This document shows, piece by piece, positions 8,578-18,151 of a stretch of DNA of 64,000 nt. The position numbers and the translations under genes were made by a program. The notes under the pieces were generated by a model. That model saw only the letters and a program-made list of their open reading frames with translations. It had not been told where the DNA came from and did not search any database. The stretch lies in the NCBI GenBank assembly GCA_963707015.1, contig CAVPOO010000007.1, forward strand, positions 496,001 through 560,000, given 5' to 3'. Each line of letters begins with the position of its first letter. Positions within the stretch are counted from its first letter, which is position 1. Origin of the DNA: CAVPOO01 sp963707015. Lineage in GTDB: Bacteria; Pseudomonadota; Gammaproteobacteria; Thiohalobacterales; Thiohalobacteraceae.

Positions 8578-8908
8578 CCCCATCCTCCTGTTCGTCCCGC
8601 ATCGCCTTGTCTTCCCTGGCGACCCAATGCCACGCATTCAGGCAGCCAATGGCCAAACCGATAATCAGCAGCATCAGCGTCCAGGAGTGGCTTCCGGGAT
8701 AGTGCTTGTCGAGCCAGACACCGAGCGCCGCGCCGAGCAGCGTCGGAATCGCCACCGACCAGCCGATCAGCCCCATCATGCCCAGGCCGAACCAGACGCC
8801 CGGCGCGGCGTCGCGCTGCGCCTTGAGCTTGCGTGCCGCCTTCCCGCCGACCTCCCGAGCAAGCGATGGTTCCGGCTTCGAAGGCTTGCTTTGAGGTTCG
8901 TCAGTCAT
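8570..8908 (-). CDS. atpQ: N-ATPase accessory protein AtpQ (AtpI-like)
   Basis: A 112-residue protein with a charged N-terminus (residues 1-35) and two transmembrane helices, containing GMMGLIGWSVAIPTLLGAALG and LDKHYPG, the typical AtpI/AtpQ core. AtpI-like proteins assist c-ring assembly and may affect divalent cation supply. The ATG at 8908 overlaps the atpC stop. It is the third gene of the nine-gene operon. Confidence 0.88.
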   Translation of the reverse strand: MTDEPQSKPSKPEPSLAREVGGKAARKLKAQRDAAPGVWFGLGMMGLIGWSVAIPTLLGAALGVWLDKHYPGSHSWTLMLLIIGLAIGCLNAWHWVAREDKAMRDEQEDGDE

Positions 8909-9290
8909 TGTCAAAAGTTACCATGCGGCGGATGAAGTCGCTTTCCATTTTCGCCAGTACGGAACGCACGCTTTGCTCGTGCTCATTCAGGGTCAGAAAC
9001 TCCTGTTCCACCGCCTCACGCAATTGGCCGAGGTCCGCCCCCCCTATTGCATGGCGCACGGAAACGAGCACGTCCGGTCCGGTCTTGACCAGCACCCCTT
9101 CATCCACCGCCACGTACACCGCGCCCTCCGCTTCGGTTTCGTAGGTCAGAATACCGGGCGCGAGCGCCGCGACGCAGTCCAGCCGGCGTGGCAAGAGTCC
9201 CAACGAGCCCGCGCGGGTCTCGGCGACGATGCGCGACACACCGCTCTTGTCGGCGAACACCTGGAAGGGCAGGAGGACCCTAAGATTCAT
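8901..9290 (-). CDS. atpC: N-type ATPase epsilon subunit
   Basis: This 129-residue epsilon subunit starts MNLRVLLPFQVFADKSGVSRIVAETRAGSLG-type, the N-terminal beta sandwich. The C-terminal part includes LNEHEQSVRSVLAKMESDFIRRMV, a helical region. It starts 11 bases before the atpD stop, so it is translationally coupled to the beta subunit. In N-ATPases epsilon follows atpD at the head of the operon, unlike the gene order of usual F-type operons. An in-frame upstream ATG at 9308 is possible but less fitting. Confidence 0.93.
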   Translation of the reverse strand: MNLRVLLPFQVFADKSGVSRIVAETRAGSLGLLPRRLDCVAALAPGILTYETEAEGAVYVAVDEGVLVKTGPDVLVSVRHAIGGADLGQLREAVEQEFLTLNEHEQSVRSVLAKMESDFIRRMVTFDND

Positions 9291-10785
9291 CAGGGTCGGC
9301 GGCGGCATGCTCGATCTCCGCTTGCGGTTCCGGCGCGGGCCCGGATGCGTCACTGCCTGCACCTTTGCCGGATTGCCCTTTTTGTTTCGCCTCGTCAACC
9401 GCCCCGATCATATAGAGCGCGCTCTCCGGGTAGTCTTTGAATTCATCGCGCAGGATGCGCTCACAACCGTCCAGTGCCTCTTCCAGGCTGACCAGCTTGC
9501 CCTGGAGTCCGGTAAACTGCTCGGTCGTGAAAAATGGCTGGGTGAGAAAACGCTCCAGACGGCGGGCGCGGGCCACCACCTTGCGGTCCTGCGGCGAAAG
9601 CTGCTCCAGGCCGAGCATGGCAATGATGTCCTTGAGTTCTGCGTATTGCGCCAGCGTGCGCCGGATTTCCTGAGCGAGCGCATAGTGTCGTGCGCCGACG
9701 ATGCCCGGCGTGGCCATCTTGGAACTGGACTGCAACGGGTCGATGGCCGGGTACAGTCCCTCGCTCGCCCGCTTGCGCGACAGCACGATCGACGCGGAAA
9801 GATGCGAGAAGGTATGCACCGCCGCCGGGTCGGTAAAATCGTCCGCCGGCACATACACCGCCTGGATCGAGGTGATGGCGCCGCTGTCGGTATTGGCGAT
9901 ACGCTCTTCCAGTTGCGACAGCTCGGTGCCCATGGTTGGCTGATAACCGAGGCGCGACGGCATCTGCCCCATCAGGGCGGACACTTCCGAGCCGGCCTGG
10001 ATAAACCGGAAGATATTGTCGATGAGCAGCAACACGTCGCGGCGCTCGTCGTCGCGGAAATACTCGGCCATCGTCAGCGCGGCGTGGCCGACGCGGAAAC
10101 GCGCCCCCGGCGGCTCGTTCATCTGGCCGAAGATCATCACCATGCTCAGCAATACGCCGGCTTGCTTCATCTCGCGGTAAAGTTCCTCGCCTTCGCGACA
10201 ACGTTCGCCGATGCCGCAAAAAATACTCACGCCTTCGTGTTGCCCGACCATGTTGTGAATCATCTCGGTGAGCAACACCGTCTTGCCCACCCCAGCCCCG
10301 CCAAACAAGCCTGCCTTGCCGCCGCGCTCCAGCGGCATCAGCACATCGATGACCTTGATGCCCGTCGAAAACACTTCAGACACGGTGGAGCGGCGCACCA
10401 GCGGCGGTGGCGCCCGATGTACAGAACGCCACTGCACGTCCGTCGGCGCCGCTTCACGGTCGATGGCATTGCCGAACACGTCGAACATGCGCGCGAGGAT
10501 GCCCTTGCCGACCGGTGCCTGCAACGGCCCGCCGGAGTCTTCCACCGCCATGCCACGCGCCAGGCCCTGGGTGGGGGTCAACGCAATGCCACGCACGCGA
10601 CGCGCATCCAGTTGCGCCAGCACTTCGATGACGATCTGATTTTTCTCGCCCGCGCGCAGCAGCGAGTAGATCGGCGGCAGCTGCGCATCGAAGCGCATAT
10701 CCACGACGCTGCCACGCACAGAGACGACCACGCCGGAATTCGATGCGCGGGAGTTGTTTGTCATTTCCCGGCTCGATTTCATCAT
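9280..10785 (-). CDS. atpD: N-type ATPase beta subunit
   Basis: This roughly 501-residue catalytic subunit has P-loop GGAGVGKT, catalytic glutamate segment GIGERCREGEEL (a small variant of the usual GERTREG), and ALMGQMPSRLGYQPTMGTELSQLEERI. The C-terminus carries an extra Gly/Ser/Pro/Glu-rich tail of about 40 residues. The ATG at 10785 lies one base after the TAG of the DUF2254 gene, so the two are probably translated together. Start alternatives at 10782 and 10764 exist. The first ~55 codons are duplicated at 35040-35209. Confidence 0.95.
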   Translation of the reverse strand: MMKSSREMTNNSRASNSGVVVSVRGSVVDMRFDAQLPPIYSLLRAGEKNQIVIEVLAQLDARRVRGIALTPTQGLARGMAVEDSGGPLQAPVGKGILARMFDVFGNAIDREAAPTDVQWRSVHRAPPPLVRRSTVSEVFSTGIKVIDVLMPLERGGKAGLFGGAGVGKTVLLTEMIHNMVGQHEGVSIFCGIGERCREGEELYREMKQAGVLLSMVMIFGQMNEPPGARFRVGHAALTMAEYFRDDERRDVLLLIDNIFRFIQAGSEVSALMGQMPSRLGYQPTMGTELSQLEERIANTDSGAITSIQAVYVPADDFTDPAAVHTFSHLSASIVLSRKRASEGLYPAIDPLQSSSKMATPGIVGARHYALAQEIRRTLAQYAELKDIIAMLGLEQLSPQDRKVVARARRLERFLTQPFFTTEQFTGLQGKLVSLEEALDGCERILRDEFKDYPESALYMIGAVDEAKQKGQSGKGAGSDASGPAPEPQAEIEHAAADPDES

Positions 10786-10786
10786 A

Positions 10787-12139
10787 CTATGCCTTCTCTT
10801 CCCCTGCGTACAAAGCGGGCTCAGATACGAGCGCTTCGCGCACTTGCAGCAGCCGCCTTTCAATCTGCGCGCGCTCATGGGTGGATTCGATGCTGCGATC
10901 GGCCAGATCGGCAATCCATTGCACCTGTTGGTCGAGTGCTCGCAAGTGGCTCGGGCTGACCGTGAGACTGGCAATGGTATCGATGGCGCCGAGCATACGT
11001 GCCATGATGGCGACATTGCCTGCGGCGCTACCCCGAATCTGATCGAACGCCTCGGCCAACAGACCCTCAAAGGTCGGAACGATGGCGATCACACGCAGTG
11101 TTTCTCCCTCGTAACGGTGCGAGGGCGGGAATTTCCGACAAGCCAGCCGAGCCAGAATCGCTGTCAAATAATCCACGCACATCACCGCCGTCGAGGTGTC
11201 ATTGACACCGGGCGAAAGTGCCTTCAAGGCCATATCCACGATCTGCCTGACACCGAAAGCAGGGTCCTGATCAGCCGTGCGATAGCGACCAATACTGTAA
11301 GCCCCGTTCAGGGCAACAATCGTCTCTTGATCTGGCGGGTACGTCAGGGCGAGCGATACCAACGCAGTATCTTGCACAACGAACGAGCCGATGCCGTGCT
11401 CCATCCGCACGATGGTCCTCCTGCCCTGCGCCAGGCGCAGGATGGCGTCATGATCTACGCTCTGTATGTAGCCGCTCACCTCCGCCGGCACCGCGTACCA
11501 GGTCCTCTCATCCAGAGATGGGAGGAGCTGCTCGTTCTCCTCACCCTCGGCTTTGTCGGGGCCGGGTTCCCGTTTTTCCGGGAACAACCGATCAATGGAC
11601 GCGTTGGTTTCCTGAGCGACCGAGGCGATGATGCTGGAAGCCTGGATCGACGAGGCGATGTGATGAATAAAAAAAATGAGGACGGCAATGCCGCCAAACG
11701 CCAGAACAAAGGCGAAAAAGACCGCCAGACTGGGCACGAATGGCGTATCGCCAGTGCGAATAGTGTGTAACACGATCAAACAATAGACGAAAATTCCGGC
11801 AAAGGTTCCCAGCGTGACCTGCGTGACACGGCTGCGCATGAAGTTGCGCAAGACGCGCGAGGTGTATTGGCTCGAAGCCTGCGCCAATGCCAGCAGGGTC
11901 ATGGAGAACGTGATGCCCATAACGGACATCATCGAACCGGCAAGGGTAGACAACATATCGCGCGCGCCTTCCGCCCCGACCCCGAATACCCGTGGCCACT
12001 GGGCCAGCCATCGGTCACCCCCGGCGTAGTCTGTTTGGATCAACACTACCGCGTAGACAATGCTGGTCAGGACCATCAGAAAAGGCAAAAACCAAAAGGT
12101 CGACCGCAAATCGCTCCACTGTTGTTTTAACCTATTCAT
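10787..12139 (-). CDS. DUF2254 predicted membrane protein
   Basis: A 450-residue protein with an N-terminal membrane part of about four helices in residues 1-150 (FWFLPFLMVLTSIVYAVVLIQ, TFAGIFVYCLIVLHTI, FFAFVLAFGGIAVLIFFI) and a soluble C-terminal part. The conserved piece RQIVDMALKALSPGVNDTSTA marks DUF2254. Function is not established; the shape suggests a channel- or sensor-like membrane protein. It ends one base before atpD, so it looks like the first gene of the N-ATPase operon in this organism. A frameshifted duplicate lies at 35214-36384. Confidence 0.88.
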   Translation of the reverse strand: MNRLKQQWSDLRSTFWFLPFLMVLTSIVYAVVLIQTDYAGGDRWLAQWPRVFGVGAEGARDMLSTLAGSMMSVMGITFSMTLLALAQASSQYTSRVLRNFMRSRVTQVTLGTFAGIFVYCLIVLHTIRTGDTPFVPSLAVFFAFVLAFGGIAVLIFFIHHIASSIQASSIIASVAQETNASIDRLFPEKREPGPDKAEGEENEQLLPSLDERTWYAVPAEVSGYIQSVDHDAILRLAQGRRTIVRMEHGIGSFVVQDTALVSLALTYPPDQETIVALNGAYSIGRYRTADQDPAFGVRQIVDMALKALSPGVNDTSTAVMCVDYLTAILARLACRKFPPSHRYEGETLRVIAIVPTFEGLLAEAFDQIRGSAAGNVAIMARMLGAIDTIASLTVSPSHLRALDQQVQWIADLADRSIESTHERAQIERRLLQVREALVSEPALYAGEEKA

Positions 12140-12305
12140 GGGTCAGCTTCCAAGTCTGGGGGGGAGACAGCGCACGAGGATTTCTACCACAATCAGAGGT
12201 TTGTCCGCAAACACCAACCCAGTGATAAACACCGCCACCGAAAGAACGTGATTCAGCGCCAAAGAGGTACCGCCAGGCCGCGCCTGACGTCGATTCTTTG
12301 GGTTC

Positions 12306-13573
12306 TCAACCCTTCTGACCGGGCAGCTCAAGCATGGCACCACGGTTCAAGCGACGCACTAACCGCCCCATGGTCAGCGCCTGCACCAGAATGCTGGAAA
12401 TCACCATCACATAAGTAGCCGCGACAATGGTTTCGCGTCCGGGCATCTGCGGCAGGGACAGCGCCAACGCCACCGAGATTCCGCCGCGCAAACCGCCCCA
12501 GGTCATGATCTTGATGGTGTTCGGCGTGAACACCCTGAAACGGCTCATGGCCATGACCGGCACTCCCACGCTCACCCAGCGCGCCAACAACACGATGGGG
12601 ATGGCGATCAGTCCCGGCAGCATCTGGTTGACCGACAAGGACAGGGCGATCACCTCCAGTCCAATCAGACCGAAGAGCAGGAGATTTAACAGTTCGTCGA
12701 TCAGTTCCCAAAAGGAGAACAGATGCTGGCGAGTCAGTTCGGACATGGCATACTCCTTACCTTGGTTACCCACCATCAGCCCCATGATCACGACGGCAAT
12801 CGGCGCAGACGTGTGCAGCGATTCCGCCAACGCGTAGCCTGCAGTCGCCAATGAAAGCGTAATCAGGATTTCCACGGCGTAACTGTCGATGCCCTTCAGG
12901 AGGTAATAACCCAGGTAACCCAGCACCAGCCCCACGACCACCCCGCCGACAACTTCCTCGGCGAGCAGCGTCAGCACTTCGGACGTTGACACGTCGTGCC
13001 CGCTGGTGACCACACTCAGCAGTGTCAGAAAGACCACGACGCCGGTACCGTCATTGAACAGGCTCTCACCGGCGATCTTGGTTTCCAGCGTCTCGGGCAC
13101 ACCGACCTTGCGCAGGATGCTCAGCACCGCGATCGGATCGGTCGGCGAAATCAACGCCCCGAACAGCAGGCTATTAATCAGCGGCACCTCGAAACCGAGC
13201 AGCTTCGCGCCGAGGTAAAACCCTATGCCGACAATGGCCGTGGACAGCACGACCCCAACGGTGGCGAGGACCAGGATGACCCATTTTCCCCTGGTTATGT
13301 CGCCAAGATTGACGTGCAGGCTGCCGGCGGACAACAGCATGCCCAGCATGCCCTGGAACACCACTTTCGAGAAATCGATTCCCGCGACGGCCTGTTGCGC
13401 CCAGCTGGCCACGGCCGGGTTATAAGTTCCGATGATGGCCACAATAATCGAGACAACCAGCCCGATGGCTGTGATGCCGATGATGTCGGGAAGCCGCGTA
13501 TAACCCGGCAATTGAAATAACCGAAGAGCGCCACGAGCGTCACGATAAGACCCATGGCGTGGAACAGACTCAC
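12306..13573 (-). pseudogene. CPA1-type Na+/H+ antiporter, frameshifted
   Basis: The gene starts at a GTG (13573) behind AAGGAG and encodes MSLFHAMGLIVTLVALFGYFN, then changes frame near 13497-13500. From there the second frame continues LPDIIGITAIGLVVSI through the antiporter body, with the ion-binding motif GALISPTDPIAVL, ESLFNDGTGVVVF and TWGGLRGGISVALALSLP. Removing one of two consecutive CG dinucleotides would restore one frame of about 420 residues. Without that change the long part lacks its first membrane helix. Either a true pseudogene or a sequencing error. Confidence 0.8.
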
Positions 13574-13622
13574 GTGTTAATACTCCTTCTGTCAGTGCGG
13601 GCGCGGGCCGGATTTACCCCGC

Positions 13623-14510
13623 TCAGTCGCCAGCAGGGGCTTGTTTCACCAACTGCTCGCGGATCGACAGCAACTCCTGCCGGCGCTTGGCGTCGGTTTT
13701 CGGGTAGTGCATTTTGAGCGAATTGAAAGTATCGAGAACAATCTTTGAAATGATCAGCCGGGCGTTCTCCTTGTCGTCGGCGGGCACCACATACCAGGGC
13801 GCAATTTTGGTACTGGTTGCGCCCAGGCACGCCTCATACGCCTGCATGTACTGTTTCCAGAATTTCCGCTCTTCAATATCGGCAAGACTGAATTTCCAGT
13901 TTTTTTCCGGTTCATCGATGCGATCGAGAAAGCGCTTTCGCTGCTCTTCCTCTGAAAGGTGCAGAAAGAACTTGATGATACGCGTGCCGTTACGATAGAG
14001 ATGATTCTCCAGGTCCACGATAGAACGATAGCGCTCATGCCAGATGGCTTCCTCATCGAGCAACCCATCCGGCAATCCTTGGCTGTGCAGAATCTCCGGA
14101 TGCACTCGCACGATCAACACTTCCTCATAATAGGATCGGTTAAAGATGCCGATCCGACCGCGTTCTGGCAAACACTGGGTGGTGCGCCACAAAAAATCGT
14201 GCTCCAGTTCCTCTGCACTTGGGTGCTTGAAACTGAACACCTGGCAGCCCTGGGGATTGACGCCAGACATCACATGCCGGATGGCGCCATCCTTGCCGGC
14301 GGCGTCCATCGCCTGAAAAATCAGCAACACCGCATAGCGGTTGGATGCGTAGTGAAGGCGTTGCAACTCGCTCAGCTCCTCCACCTGTTCTTCGAGGAGT
14401 TTTTTGTACTCCTTTTTCGACTTGTACGCCGGCTTCACCCGCGTCGGCCACTTCTTGAGATCGACCTTTCCGCCTTCTTGCACCCGGAAGTCTTTTGATT
14501 TGATTTGCAT
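13623..14510 (-). CDS. ppk2: Polyphosphate kinase 2 family phosphotransferase
   Basis: This 295-residue protein has the PPK2 core: Walker A FQAMDAAGKDG, the lid segment, and Walker B-like FNRSYYEEVLIVRVHPE, ending with APWYVVPADDKENARLIISKIVLD. Such enzymes transfer phosphate between polyphosphate and nucleotides; the sequence style is closest to the subgroup (class III) that can charge AMP and ADP to ATP. That subgroup call is tentative. The gene overlaps the end of the P3A H+-ATPase gene by 76 bases, so both are likely expressed together. In context it could feed ATP to the pump. Confidence 0.9.
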   Translation of the reverse strand: MQIKSKDFRVQEGGKVDLKKWPTRVKPAYKSKKEYKKLLEEQVEELSELQRLHYASNRYAVLLIFQAMDAAGKDGAIRHVMSGVNPQGCQVFSFKHPSAEELEHDFLWRTTQCLPERGRIGIFNRSYYEEVLIVRVHPEILHSQGLPDGLLDEEAIWHERYRSIVDLENHLYRNGTRIIKFFLHLSEEEQRKRFLDRIDEPEKNWKFSLADIEERKFWKQYMQAYEACLGATSTKIAPWYVVPADDKENARLIISKIVLDTFNSLKMHYPKTDAKRRQELLSIREQLVKQAPAGD

Positions 14511-17143
14511 TTATTTTCCCTCGTTTTCGCCTCACTTTGGCGAATTTCGCGCTCCGCCTCAAGCCAGTCCTGATCCGCGTGGCCGTCGCGGTGGCCATGC
14601 TGCTCGTAGAGTTCATAGGCCCGCCTGGCGATCTGTTGGGTCATATCCACAGGTTTCCTGGCTAATAGGGGTGCGGCAGTGGGATCGAACACCCGATACG
14701 CAATCAATTTCACACGATCATTCACCAGGAACCACACCAGCGCATAGCCCCAGACGAACCCCGCCCAGCTCCAGCCGAGTGGTGTCATGAACACGCCATA
14801 CACCGCTATCAATGTCGCTATTACTTGCGTGCCGAGCACGGACATCCAAAGGATCCGCGCCGGACGGATGGACCAGAACGGGCCGCGTGTGCGGGTCAGG
14901 AAGATCGTCAGGTGTCCCGCCACGGAGAGCTTCAAATACATCAGCGTCTGGATGTGCGCGCGGTCGAGATGAAACACGCGCTCACCGAGATAAAACAAGC
15001 CGAAGGCGGCAACGACGCCGATGACTCCCAGTACCGTCGATATTCCCAACACCATCGGCATGTTCCAGGCCTCGGGCTTGTCCTTGTAATGCACCTTGTC
15101 ATAGGCGATGGACAGGATGGCCCCGTCGTTGAGCAGCGCCAGCATCACGATCATCACCGCCGTCAACGGGTAGAAATTGAAGATCAGGATCGCCAGCGTG
15201 ATGAACAACAGCACGCGCAGGGTCTCGGCGATGCGGTAGATCGCGTAGCTGTTCATGCGCTGGAAGATTTTGCGGCTTTCCTTGATCGCGTCGATGATCA
15301 CTGACAGGCCAGGCGTCATCAGCACAATGGACGCCGCCGCGCGCGCCGCGTCCGTCGCGCCCGACACGGCGATGCCGCAGTCGGCCTTCTTCAGCGCGGG
15401 GGCGTCGTTTACGCCGTCGCCGGTCATGCCGACGATGTGGCCGCGTCGTTGCAGGACATCAATAATGTGGAACTTGTGCTCGGGGAAGACTTGAGCAAAG
15501 CCATCGGCATTTTCGATGGATTCCGACAGTTGCGCCGCCTCGTGTTGTTTGGTGTCGCCGAAACCACTGGCATCGAGGATATTGGCGCCCAGTCCCAATT
15601 TACCGGCGGTTTCTCTGGCGATGGCCAGGGCATCACCCGTCACCATCTTGATCTTCACGCCCATCTCGCGCGCAGTCGCGATAGTCGCCCTGGCTTGTTC
15701 CCGCGGCGGATCGAACAGCGGCAACACGCCGAGAAATAGCCACTGGCCTTCCTGATCGGCCCGCGCCACACCCAAGGAACGGAAGCCGCGCGCCGCAAAT
15801 TCATTGACCGCTTTGTTGACGGCAGACTTGACCTCACCAGCATTGGCCGCTAATTCCAGAATCACCTGCGGCGCGCCCTTGGTCACCTTGAATTCTTTTC
15901 CATCCGCGCCCTTGACGGTGGCCTCGGTGCGCTTATGCACCGGGTCGAACGGTTGAAAATGAAGCACCTGATAGCCTTTCAGGGCCTGATCGTCTTTCAG
16001 GCCGCCCAGCACCGCCAGGTCGATGGTGTCCTGATTATCCGCGCGCGATGCCAGCGCGGCGTTGAGGATGACTTGATCGACAGAGACATTGTTCACGCTG
16101 AACGGATCGCCCAGCGTCAGCTTGTTCCGGGTCAGGGTGCCGGTCTTGTCTGCGCACAGCACATCCACGCCGGCCAGTTCTTCGATGGCCGCCAGCCGCG
16201 TCACGATCGCCTCTTTTTTTGCCAGCAGGCGGGCGCCGACCGCCATGGTCACCGACAGCACCGTGGGCATCGCCACCGGAATCGCGGCCACGGTCAGCAC
16301 CAGGGCGAACTGCAAGGTGGTGAGGATCGGGTCGCCGCGGAACAGCGCGACAGTGATAATCACCGCCACCAGCGTTACCGCGAGGATGATAAGATAATTG
16401 CCGATCTTCAACACGGCGCGTTGAAAATGGCTGACGGTCTGAGCCCCCTGCACCAGCTGCGCCGTCTTGCCGAAGTAGGTGTTCTGGCCCGTGGCGTACA
16501 CCAGCGCGTCGATTTCGCCGGTGCGGATGATCGAACCCGAGAACACCGCCTCACCGGATTGGTGCGTGACGGGCAAGGACTCCCCCGTCAGCGCGGACTG
16601 ATCCACTTCGATCGGGTCACCCTCCAGCAGGCGCGCATCCGCCGGCACGATGTCGCCCAGGCGCAGATGGATGACATCGCCCGGCACCAGCTCGCGCGCC
16701 GCCGGGCTGGTCCACTGGCCATCGCGTTTCACCTGGGCCTTGACCGCCAGCCTGGCCTGTAGTGCGGCAATCGCGTTGCCCGCCTGGTGTTCTTCCCAGA
16801 ACCCGACCACGGCGTTGGCCACAAGCAGCACGAGTATGATGCCAAAGTCCGGCCAATGTTGGGCTACCGCCGAGAGGACCACGGCCGCTTCGATCATCCA
16901 CGGGATCGGCCCCCAGAAGTAGCTCAAGAATTTCAGGAGCGGATTGGTCTTCTTTTCTTCGATCTCGTTCGGCCCATATTGGGCCAGCCGTTTCTGCGCT
17001 TCGGCCTGACTGAGGCCGTCTGGCGACGACCTCAAGTTTGCCTCCAGTTCCGGCATGGAAAGGGATTTCAGATCGTCCTTCGCATTTGACTTAGATCCCG
17101 ATTTCGATTCGGGTGCCTTGGGCTGGTCGGCATCGGGTTCCAT
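14435..17143 (-). CDS. P3A-type plasma-membrane H+-ATPase with C-terminal DUF2934-like tail
   Basis: A 902-residue P-type ATPase. The phosphorylation motif DKTGTLT, TGES, GDGVNDAPALKKA and the P3A membrane segment TVAAIPVAMPTVLSVTMAVGA are all present, with about ten membrane helices. These enzymes pump H+ out of the cell using ATP. The start at 17143 follows AGGAGAAT. After the last helix a tail of about 60 residues contains ARRAYELYEQHGHRDGHADQ followed by DWLEAE, matching DUF2934, a module also present at the N-terminus of the CopB gene here. The first residues (DADQPKAPESK) also resemble that of CopB. Confidence 0.93.
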   Translation of the reverse strand: MEPDADQPKAPESKSGSKSNAKDDLKSLSMPELEANLRSSPDGLSQAEAQKRLAQYGPNEIEEKKTNPLLKFLSYFWGPIPWMIEAAVVLSAVAQHWPDFGIILVLLVANAVVGFWEEHQAGNAIAALQARLAVKAQVKRDGQWTSPAARELVPGDVIHLRLGDIVPADARLLEGDPIEVDQSALTGESLPVTHQSGEAVFSGSIIRTGEIDALVYATGQNTYFGKTAQLVQGAQTVSHFQRAVLKIGNYLIILAVTLVAVIITVALFRGDPILTTLQFALVLTVAAIPVAMPTVLSVTMAVGARLLAKKEAIVTRLAAIEELAGVDVLCADKTGTLTRNKLTLGDPFSVNNVSVDQVILNAALASRADNQDTIDLAVLGGLKDDQALKGYQVLHFQPFDPVHKRTEATVKGADGKEFKVTKGAPQVILELAANAGEVKSAVNKAVNEFAARGFRSLGVARADQEGQWLFLGVLPLFDPPREQARATIATAREMGVKIKMVTGDALAIARETAGKLGLGANILDASGFGDTKQHEAAQLSESIENADGFAQVFPEHKFHIIDVLQRRGHIVGMTGDGVNDAPALKKADCGIAVSGATDAARAAASIVLMTPGLSVIIDAIKESRKIFQRMNSYAIYRIAETLRVLLFITLAILIFNFYPLTAVMIVMLALLNDGAILSIAYDKVHYKDKPEAWNMPMVLGISTVLGVIGVVAAFGLFYLGERVFHLDRAHIQTLMYLKLSVAGHLTIFLTRTRGPFWSIRPARILWMSVLGTQVIATLIAVYGVFMTPLGWSWAGFVWGYALVWFLVNDRVKLIAYRVFDPTAAPLLARKPVDMTQQIARRAYELYEQHGHRDGHADQDWLEAEREIRQSEAKTRENKCKSNQKTSGCKKAERSISRSGRRG

Positions 17144-17203
17144 AATCGGTATTCTCCTGTCTTTCCTATGCCGCTGGTTCCGGGAATTTCGGAATATGCG
17201 CAT

Positions 17204-17515
17204 TCATTTGGAGTTGCTCCACTTCCATTTACGAATCTCCGGCATGTCCTCGCCGTGCTTGTTGATGTACTGCGTGTGCTCGATCAGCTTGTCCTTGAGC
17301 TGCTGTTTCAGGTAGACGCCCTGGTCGCCGGTCTGCGGCAGGCGGTCGATGGTATCCATCACCAGGTGTAAGCGGTCCAGCTCGTTCAGCACCCTCATGT
17401 CGAAGGGCGTGGTGATGGTGCCCTCTTCCTTGTAGCCGCGCACGTGGATGTTGTCGTGATTAGTGCGGCGGTAGGTCAGCCTGTGGATGAGCCACGGGTA
17501 GGCATGGGTTGCCAT
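17204..17515 (-). pseudogene. Phosphoketolase C-terminal duplicate
   Basis: A 103-residue open frame nearly identical to the last ~100 residues of the full phosphoketolase at 18737-21103 (shared YRRTNHDNIHVRGYKEEG, KLIEH, INKHGEDMPEI). It has its own ATG and a strong GGGGAGG site, so it may be translated, but it lacks all thiamine diphosphate-binding parts and cannot be an enzyme alone. It lies directly downstream of sodB. The pair of copies is best explained by an old tandem duplication followed by deletion. Confidence 0.88.
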
Positions 17516-17530
17516 GGTCAGTCCTCCCCA

Positions 17531-18151
17531 TCATCCGAAGTTCTCCGCTGCGAAATCCCAGTTAATGAGTTTGTCCAGAACGGTGTTGACATAGTCCGAT
17601 CGGCGGTTCTGGTAATCCAGATAATAGGCGTGTTCCCAAACGTCGATGGTCAATAATGGTTTTAGGCCGTTCGTAATCGGCCCATCCGCATCGGCGGTTT
17701 TCACCACCTTGATCTTGCCGCCATCCAGCGCCAGCCACGCCCAGCCGCTACCGAACTGAGTCACTGCCGCATTCGCGAACTCCTTTTTGCAGGCATCCAC
17801 CGTCCCAAAGGACTCCTCGATCTTTTGCTTCAACCCGGCAGGTGGCATACCGCCGCCTTTCGGCTTCAAGCTCCGCCAGTAGAACGTGTGGTTCCACGTT
17901 TGCGCGGCATTATGGAAGATTGCGGTCTTGTCGGTTTTACCGGCTGTCTTGGTAATGATGTCCTCCAATGGCATATCCGCGAATTCCGTTCCCGCTACCA
18001 ACTTGTTTAGATTATCGACATATCCCTTGTGATGTTTGCCATAGTGGAAGCCAATCGTCTTTGCCGAGATGACGGGATTCAGCGCGTCATCTGCATAGGG
18101 CAATGGCGGCAATATATGTGCTCTGGCGATTTCAGCTTTGATATTGCTCAT
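17531..18151 (-). CDS. sodB: Iron superoxide dismutase
   Basis: This 206-residue Fe/Mn-family superoxide dismutase carries metal ligands in FHYGKHHKGYVDNLN, TWNHTFYW and DVWEHAYYLDYQNRR. The Gln in NAAQTWNHTFYW is the position characteristic of iron forms. It has no signal peptide, so it is cytosolic. A ribosome-binding site AAGGAGAAAACATT lies within the end of the upstream aldolase remnant, which it overlaps by 20 bases. It protects the cell from superoxide. Confidence 0.95.
   Translation of the reverse strand: MSNIKAEIARAHILPPLPYADDALNPVISAKTIGFHYGKHHKGYVDNLNKLVAGTEFADMPLEDIITKTAGKTDKTAIFHNAAQTWNHTFYWRSLKPKGGGMPPAGLKQKIEESFGTVDACKKEFANAAVTQFGSGWAWLALDGGKIKVVKTADADGPITNGLKPLLTIDVWEHAYYLDYQNRRSDYVNTVLDKLINWDFAAENFG

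Noticed and set aside
9229..10959. 576-codon plus-strand frame antisense to atpD
   Set aside because: No recognisable domain; the minus strand carries a full beta subunit.
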